From contig JBOGZD010000062.1 of NCBI GenBank assembly GCA_050697155.1, positions 1 through 17,497 on the forward strand: a stretch of 17,497 bases of DNA, in the 5' to 3' direction. Of the stretch, positions 13,118-17,497 are shown piece after piece. The notes under the pieces were generated by a model, which did no database searches, was not told the origin of the DNA, and saw only the letters and a list, made by a program, of their open reading frames with translations. This stretch comes from JBOGZD01 sp050697155. Lineage in GTDB: Bacteria; Actinomycetota; Thermoleophilia; Solirubrobacterales; 70-9. The number at the start of each line of letters is the position of its first letter. Within the stretch, counting starts at the first letter, position 1. The translations under genes and the position numbers were made by a program.

Positions 13118-13348
13118 ATGCCGCCGCCGACCCCGCAACAGCAGCTTCGCCGCGAGCAGGTCGAGAGCCTGATCGGACTCGCCGCGCCGGTGCTCGACCT
13201 CGTGCTCGCGGTCGGCGACCGGGTGGCGCGGATCGCGGGCGGCGACGACGACTACATCCCGATCCGCTCCCCCGGCGAGGCGTTCGAGCTGGGCCCCTCG
13301 CGCGGCGCTCAATCCTCGCGCGGCTCGGGCGACGGCACCTCGGCGTAG
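13118..13348 (+). CDS. Small hypothetical protein, 76 aa
   Basis: Starts 7 bp after the CBS gene on the same strand. The first ~55 residues look like real protein: an amphipathic helix (LRREQVESLIGLAAPVLDLVLAVGDRVARI) described by its ends at about 10-39, then GGDDDYIPIRSPGEAFELG. The last ~18 residues are Ser/Gly-rich. The 3' end overlaps the convergent def gene by 40 bp, so that tail is encoded by the other strand of the deformylase C-terminus. The family is not recognised. Reality of the gene is supported by spacing and amino-acid makeup only. Confidence 0.6.
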   Translation: MPPPTPQQQLRREQVESLIGLAAPVLDLVLAVGDRVARIAGGDDDYIPIRSPGEAFELGPSRGAQSSRGSGDGTSA

Positions 13349-13821
13349 GTACGGCGTCGAAACACGTCGTCGACGAGCGACTCCACCCGGTCGAGGAACA
13401 GGACCCCGTCGAGGTGGTCGAGCTCGTGCTGCAGGCAGCGCGCCTCGAAGCCGCTCGATTCGAGCTCGCCGCCGGCGTGGGCGACGACGATCGTGGTGGC
13501 CCTGCGGACGTTGGCGGTCAGGTCGGGGATCGAGAGGCAGCCCTCGCGGGCGACCTCGGAGCCGTGGGACTCGATGATGTGCGGGTTGGCGAGCAGCAGC
13601 AGCCCGTTCGAGGTCTCGGCCTTCGGGTGCTCGGATACGTCTACGGCCACCACCCGGATCAACTCGCCGATCTGCGGCGCCGCGAGGCCTACGCAGTGCT
13701 CGAACGAGCGCATCGTGTCGAGCAGGTCGCGCCGGCAGCGGTCCAGTTCGGCCCCCTGGGCGGGCGCCGCGACCTGCTTCAGGATCGGGTCGGGGTAGAG
13801 GAGGACCTGCCGCGCCGCCAT
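13309..13821 (-). CDS. def: Peptide deformylase
   Basis: A metalloenzyme that removes the formyl group from the N-terminal methionine of new proteins in the cytoplasm. The 170-residue protein has the three family motifs: CVGLAAPQIG (43-52, motif 1, normally GxGLAAxQ, so the first glycine is a cysteine here), EGCLSIP (93-99) with metal ligand C95, and QHELDH (131-136) with metal ligands H132 and H136 and catalytic E133. Everything needed for activity is present. It begins 12 bp after the stop of the ACT-domain gene, with a short AAGG at about 7 nt before the ATG, so it is probably the second gene of that operon. No fmt gene is next to it. Its 3' end overlaps a small plus-strand gene. Confidence 0.95.
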   Translation of the reverse strand: MAARQVLLYPDPILKQVAAPAQGAELDRCRRDLLDTMRSFEHCVGLAAPQIGELIRVVAVDVSEHPKAETSNGLLLLANPHIIESHGSEVAREGCLSIPDLTANVRRATTIVVAHAGGELESSGFEARCLQHELDHLDGVLFLDRVESLVDDVFRRRTYAEVPSPEPRED

Positions 13822-13833
13822 CGCTGGGCCTTA

Positions 13834-14373
13834 CTAGAGCGCTTCGGCCTCGAGCGCGCGCAGGCTGACCTCGACCGACTCCCGGTCGCCGACCTCGCGC
13901 AGCCGCTCGAGCAACGTGTCCGGGTCGACGTCGCCGAGCGCGAGCTCGAGCATCATCGCGTAGAGCGGGCGATCCTCGCTGCCGGCCAGCCGGGTGTTGA
14001 GGTCGGTGATGTTCACCCCCTCTGCGGCGAGCGTCCCGGCGACCGCGCTGACGATCCCCGGGTGGTCGGCCCCGTAGACGGTGAGCACGTGGGTCGGGTG
14101 GGGCGCCTCGGCCTCGAGCTCGTCGATCGGCTCGACGGTGATCGCCTCGAGCCCGAGCTCGTCGCGGACCGAGCCAAGCCGCCGGGCGACCTCGCCGGCG
14201 CCGGCCTCGGGCACGGCGACGATCAGCATCACGGCGAAGTGGCCGCGCAGGATCGACATCTGGGAGTCCTCGATGTTGCCCTCGAGCTCGAGCAGCGCGT
14301 GGCTGACCGCGGCGACGATCCCCGGCCGATCGCGGCCGATGGCGGTGACTGCGAACTGGCGCCGCGAGGGCAC
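13834..14373 (-). CDS. Tandem ACT-domain protein (GcvR-like)
   Basis: A 179-residue protein made of two ACT domains: residues about 6-80 (FAVTAIGRDRPGIVAAVSHAL) and about 93-165 (VLTVYGADHPGIVSAVAGTLA), each with the D-x-P-G-I-V signature that forms an amino-acid-binding site. The architecture and length match the glycine cleavage system regulator GcvR and related small regulators. No enzyme domain or DNA-binding domain is present. Whether it controls glycine cleavage here cannot be told, as no gcv gene lies nearby; its operon partner is def. The GTG at 14373 is chosen because TATCTT ends 6 nt before it. Confidence 0.9.
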   Translation of the reverse strand: MPSRRQFAVTAIGRDRPGIVAAVSHALLELEGNIEDSQMSILRGHFAVMLIVAVPEAGAGEVARRLGSVRDELGLEAITVEPIDELEAEAPHPTHVLTVYGADHPGIVSAVAGTLAAEGVNITDLNTRLAGSEDRPLYAMMLELALGDVDPDTLLERLREVGDRESVEVSLRALEAEAL

Positions 14374-14378
14374 GCGCC

Positions 14379-14385
14379 TAAGATA
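14379..14385. promoter_or_regulatory. Shared palindromic -10 serving two divergent genes
   Basis: TAAGATA reads as TAAGAT on the plus strand (14379-14384), 8 nt before the TTG at 14393, and as TATCTT on the minus strand (14385-14380), 6 nt before the GTG at 14373. The two start codons are only about 20 bp apart, so both leaderless promoters must use nearly the same base pairs. Confidence 0.6.
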
Positions 14386-14392
14386 CGCCGGC

Positions 14393-15268
14393 TTGAACCG
14401 GCAGCAGATCCTCGAGCGCGAGCGTCGCTGGGCGCCGCTCGCCGGCGGGGCGGCGGTCCTCGCCGCGCCCCTCTACCTGGTCTCGGTCATCGTCGACCAG
14501 GGCGGGCCGGTGCCGACGTCGGGCCTCGACACCGAGCGCTACGTGGTGATCGACGCCAACACCGCCGAGCTGCTCGGCGCGGTGATCCTCCGCGGCCTCG
14601 CCTTCGCGCTGCTGTGCATCCCGCTGCTCTACCTCTTCCGCGCCGCCCAGGCTCGCAGCGACCGGGTCGCCACCCCGATGATCGGCTTCGCCTTCATCGG
14701 TCCGATCCTGCTTGGCGCTCAGGGGGTGGGAGCCTGGATCGCCCAGACCCAGGTCGCGTCTGACTTCGTCTCACAGCTCGGGCCGGGCGGCGACATCTAC
14801 ACCCTGCTCGACGACCTGATCGATGACTCGACCGCGTTCGAGGTCGCCTCCAACCTGCTCTTCCCGGCGATCCTCGGGATGCTGGTGGCGCTGATCTACG
14901 TGCCCTTGCAGGCGATGCGCGTCGGCCTGCTGACCCGCTTCTTCGCCACGCTCGGGATGGCGCTCGGCGCGGCGCTGCTCTTCATCGTCCCCGCCGTGGC
15001 GCTGCTGACGATTGTCGCCTGGTTCCTCTACCTCGGGCTGATCATCCTCGACCGGGTCCCCGGCGGGCGGCCCCCCGCCTGGGCGACCGGAGAGGCGATC
15101 CCCTGGCCGAGGCCGGGCGAGGAGCCGCAGGAGGAACCGGCTCAGGCCCTATCGGAGTCGGGCGAGGTGGTGGAGGGGGAGGCGTCCGAGATCACCGAGG
15201 AGCCTCCCAAGGACCATTCCGCTCGCCGCGAGCGGGCGCGCAAGCGCAAGCGCAAGCGGCGCGGATGA
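14393..15268 (+). CDS. Multipass membrane protein, DUF4386-like, function unknown
   Basis: A 291-residue protein with about six hydrophobic spans in residues 15-220: PLAGGAAVLAAPLYLVSVIV, AVILRGLAFALLCIPLLYLF, MIGFAFIGPILLGAQGVG, NLLFPAILGMLVALIYVPL and a long final pair (ALGAALLFIVPAVALL, IVAWFLYLGLIIL). The layout loosely resembles DUF4386 proteins, a tentative match. The C-terminal ~70 residues are a cytoplasmic tail, first acidic (Glu-rich) and then strongly basic (KRKRKRRG). The TTG at 14393 is chosen from the -10 spacing and because translation further upstream overlaps the divergent gene. Its stop overlaps the next gene's ATG (ATGA). Confidence 0.78.
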   Translation: MNRQQILERERRWAPLAGGAAVLAAPLYLVSVIVDQGGPVPTSGLDTERYVVIDANTAELLGAVILRGLAFALLCIPLLYLFRAAQARSDRVATPMIGFAFIGPILLGAQGVGAWIAQTQVASDFVSQLGPGGDIYTLLDDLIDDSTAFEVASNLLFPAILGMLVALIYVPLQAMRVGLLTRFFATLGMALGAALLFIVPAVALLTIVAWFLYLGLIILDRVPGGRPPAWATGEAIPWPRPGEEPQEEPAQALSESGEVVEGEASEITEEPPKDHSARRERARKRKRKRRG

Positions 15269-17175
15269 AGGTCGCCGTCACCGGGGCGGCCGGGGACTTC
15301 GGCACCGCGATCCTGCGCGCGCTGCTGCCCGACGAGCGCGTCGACGAGCTGGTCGCGATCGACCTCGCCGCGCCGCGCGTGGCGGACGCCAAGCTGCGCG
15401 TCGAGCGCTGCGACGTGCGCTCGCCGCGGCTCGGCGAGCTGGTCGCCGGCTGCGACGCGGTGCTCCACCTCGCCTTCGTGCTGCTTGCGGGCCGCGACCC
15501 CGACGAGGCGCACTCGGTCAACGTCGGTGGCACCCGCAACGTGCTCACCGCTGCGGCCGAAGGCCAGGTCCGGCGCCTGGTCATCGCCTCGAGCCTCTCG
15601 GCCCACGGCGTGCCCGAGCCCGGCCAGCCGCCGGTCACCGAGGAGACCCCGCCGCCGGCCCCGAGCGGGCATTCCTACTTCGACGACAAGGCGGAGGTCG
15701 AGCGGATGCTCGATCGCTGGCAGGTGGATCACCCCGAGCAGCCGATGGTGATCACCAGGCTGCGGCCCGGCTTCGTCCATGGCCCGGACTTCTCCAACCC
15801 CGCCCTCCACCTGATGGGCGGCCGGCTGGTGGTGGTGCCCGCGGACGGCGGCCGCAGCCAGCTCGTCCACCAGGACGACCTCGCCCGCGCCTTCGTCGCC
15901 GCCACGTTCGCCGACGCCCCGGGCGGCTACCTGATCGTGACCGAGGACTCGGTCTCGCTCGAGGGGCTGGCCGAGCTCTCGGGCGGTCGGGTGCTGCGGG
16001 TGCCGAAGCGGGCCGCTCGCCTGGCGCTCGACGGCGCCCACGCCCTGCGGCTGACCCCCGTCTCGGGCGACTGGGCGGTCTCCGGCGATCGAGTCGGGGT
16101 GCTCGGGCGGGCCCGGTCCGAGCTCGGCTGGGAGCCGTCGATGGCCAGCCGCGAGTCGGCGCTCGTTTTCCTCGCCCAGCACGGCCGCGAGCTGCGCTAC
16201 GTCGACGGGCCTCCGCGCAAGGAGGTGGCCGAGCGAATGCTCGAGGTTCCGACCGGACTGGTCCTGGAGGCGCGCGGGCGAAACGACGCGCTCGCCGCGC
16301 TCGACCTCGGGTTGGAGCTCGAGCGGCTCGAGCACCTCTGGGTCGACCATCGCGACCGGCTGATCCACCTCGAGCTGCACGAGGTCGAGCCGGAGGCGCC
16401 GTGCTTCGTCGTCCCACACGGCCTCGGCGATCACTCGCGCCGCCACCTGGGGCTTGCGGCCGCCCTCGCCGGGCGCGGATGGAACTCTCTGCTCCTCGAC
16501 CGCGAGGGCCACGGGCTCTCCGAGGGTCGCCGCGGCGACGCGACGCTGGAGTCGGACCTCGGGCTGCTGGAGCTCGCGATCGGGCTCGCGCGGGAGCGGT
16601 TCGGCGGCCCGGTGATCGTGCTCGGGGACTCGCTCGGCGGGATCATGACCTGGTACCTGCTCACGCGCGAGCCGGACGTCGACGCGGCCATCTGCCATTG
16701 CATCGCCCACCCCGAGGTCAGTCACGACCCGGCCTTCCGGGTAAAGGCCCGGCTCATGCGCGCGCTTGCCCGGGTGGCGCCCACCGCGCCGATCTCGATC
16801 CGCCAGGTCGCCGATTACGACCACGTCGCCCTCGACCCGGTGACCAAGCGCTGCTTCGACGACGAGGTCGACGGCCTGTTCAACTTCAGCGTCACCGCCC
16901 GCGCCGCCGCCTCCTACGTCGGCTTCGAGCCCGCGATCCCGTGGGAGTCCGTGCGCACGCCGGCGCTGGTGGTGATCGGCTCCGAGGACAGGCTGGTCAG
17001 CCCGCGCTTCACCCGTGAGTGCTTCGAGCGCGCGACCCCGCCGGGGGCGACCTGCATCGAGATCGAGGGCGCCGGCCACCAGCTCTTCCTCGACGACCTC
17101 GGGCTCGCGATCGAGCCGCTCGCCGCGTGGGTCGAGGAGCGGCTCGCGCCCCGGCCGGTCGCGGCGCCCTCGTAG
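15265..17175 (+). CDS. Fusion of NAD-dependent epimerase/dehydratase (SDR) and alpha/beta hydrolase
   Basis: A 636-residue two-domain protein. Residues about 1-310 form an extended SDR: TGAAGDFG cofactor motif (6-13), VLHLAFVLLAG, VNVGGTRNVL, IASSLSAHG and the YFDDK active pair Y138/K142, with RPGFVHGP after it as in epimerases. Residues about 370-630 form an alpha/beta hydrolase of monoglyceride-lipase type: oxyanion H385-G386, nucleophile S456 in GDSLGG, acid D575 (SEDRLV) and H605 (GAGHQLF). Both active sites look intact, so it could be bifunctional, for example reducing or epimerising a substrate and hydrolysing an ester or lactone. The substrate is unknown. No frameshift or stop separates the halves. 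The ATG overlaps the membrane-protein stop, and a DCC-family gene follows. Confidence 0.9.
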   Translation: MKVAVTGAAGDFGTAILRALLPDERVDELVAIDLAAPRVADAKLRVERCDVRSPRLGELVAGCDAVLHLAFVLLAGRDPDEAHSVNVGGTRNVLTAAAEGQVRRLVIASSLSAHGVPEPGQPPVTEETPPPAPSGHSYFDDKAEVERMLDRWQVDHPEQPMVITRLRPGFVHGPDFSNPALHLMGGRLVVVPADGGRSQLVHQDDLARAFVAATFADAPGGYLIVTEDSVSLEGLAELSGGRVLRVPKRAARLALDGAHALRLTPVSGDWAVSGDRVGVLGRARSELGWEPSMASRESALVFLAQHGRELRYVDGPPRKEVAERMLEVPTGLVLEARGRNDALAALDLGLELERLEHLWVDHRDRLIHLELHEVEPEAPCFVVPHGLGDHSRRHLGLAAALAGRGWNSLLLDREGHGLSEGRRGDATLESDLGLLELAIGLARERFGGPVIVLGDSLGGIMTWYLLTREPDVDAAICHCIAHPEVSHDPAFRVKARLMRALARVAPTAPISIRQVADYDHVALDPVTKRCFDDEVDGLFNFSVTARAAASYVGFEPAIPWESVRTPALVVIGSEDRLVSPRFTRECFERATPPGATCIEIEGAGHQLFLDDLGLAIEPLAAWVEERLAPRPVAAPS

Positions 17176-17187
17176 TCGGCTCGGAGC

Positions 17188-17497
17188 GTGGCCCACCGGA
17201 TCCTCTACGACGCCGACTGCGGGTTCTGCCGCTGGTCGCTGGGCTGGGTGCTGCGGTGGGATCGGCGGCGGGAGCTCGTTCCGGTCGCACTTCAGGACTC
17301 AGAGGCGGATGAGCTGCTCGGCGGGATGGAGGTTGAGCGGCGGATGGCGTCATGGCACCTGGTGGCCGCCGACGGCCGGGTGACCTCGGCAGGGGCGGCG
17401 CTCGCCCCGCTGCTTCGGCTGCTGCCGGGCGGCAGGGCCCCGGCGGCGCTCGCCGCCGGGGCTCCGGGCCTGGCCGAGCGGGCCTACGCCTGGGTGG
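17188..17497 (+). CDS. DCC-family thiol-disulfide oxidoreductase (DUF393), 3' end outside window
   Basis: Starts with GTG 12 bp after the fusion gene's stop; about 103 residues are visible before the window ends, with no stop. The N-terminus LYDADCGFCRWSLGWVL has the D-x-D-C-x-x-C signature that names the DCC family (cysteines C11 and C14, CGFC), a thioredoxin-like group of putative thiol-disulfide oxidoreductases. The usual length is about 110-150 residues, so only the end is missing. It is likely the third gene of the membrane-protein/fusion operon. The substrate is unknown. Confidence 0.85.
   Translation, partial: MAHRILYDADCGFCRWSLGWVLRWDRRRELVPVALQDSEADELLGGMEVERRMASWHLVAADGRVTSAGAALAPLLRLLPGGRAPAALAAGAPGLAERAYAWV

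Noticed and set aside
15142..17196. 684-codon open frame on the minus strand
   Set aside because: Antisense to the SDR-hydrolase fusion, whose motifs are unambiguous. The antisense product is rich in Arg, Val, Gly and His with no recognisable domain, as expected from GC-rich codon bias.
1..17497. CRISPR array, tRNA, rRNA or insertion sequence
   Set aside because: I saw no regularly spaced direct repeats, no RNA-gene sequence and no transposase on either strand.

Overview
The window is about 17.5 kb of dense, very GC-rich bacterial chromosome. Codon third positions are nearly all G or C, start codons are often GTG or TTG, and neighbouring genes commonly overlap by 4 bp (ATGA or GTGA). Together with a biotin carboxylase/biotin-carrier fusion, a DUF2804 protein and a DCC-family protein, this points to a high-GC actinobacterium, most plausibly a deep-branching Thermoleophilia/Solirubrobacterales-type lineage. 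That placement is inference. There are no tRNA or rRNA genes, insertion sequences, CRISPR arrays or phage genes, and no gene-free stretch over 300 bp, so this is mostly core chromosome.

Left part (1-3943, + strand): the 3' part of the replicative helicase gene dnaB overlaps a DnaC/DnaI-type helicase-loader ATPase gene, followed by purA (adenylosuccinate synthetase) and a methyltransferase gene of less GC-rich codon use with a TTA codon. A hairpin separates these from the next unit. Minus-strand unit (3944-5919): a large multipass membrane protein of unknown function, with an extracytoplasmic domain and possible metal-binding motifs, overlaps a gene for a 40-residue single-span protein. Its promoter region has a TTGACA box and an adjacent dyad, and it is the one unit here with a clear Shine-Dalgarno sequence.

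Middle (6099-8812, + strand): the biotin-dependent acyl-CoA carboxylase alpha subunit is translationally coupled to a DUF2804 protein. Then come, on the minus strand, a pilin/TadE-like secreted protein and a 90-residue protein of unknown function; on the plus strand, a classical short-chain dehydrogenase; and, on the minus strand, a saccharopine-dehydrogenase-like oxidoreductase followed by a zinc-ribbon protein that resembles the tail of a methyltransferase.

Right part (12664-17497): a CBS-pair protein and a small hypothetical run convergently into def (peptide deformylase), which lies behind a tandem ACT-domain protein. Divergent from these is an operon of a membrane protein, a 636-residue SDR-alpha/beta-hydrolase fusion and the start of a DCC-family thiol-disulfide oxidoreductase that runs off the window.

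The strongest unifying signal is regulatory. Nine transcription-unit starts each have a -10-like hexamer ending only 6-10 nt before the start codon and no Shine-Dalgarno sequence, which suggests leaderless mRNAs. Genes inside operons instead use overlaps or very short gaps. At 14379-14385 a single palindromic -10 appears to serve two divergent leaderless genes. Other points of interest are an AT-rich codon patch in dnaB at the classic intein insertion site, a 10-bp inverted repeat inserted in the carboxylase linker, and the SDR-hydrolase fusion. I found no clear new defence system or mobile system.
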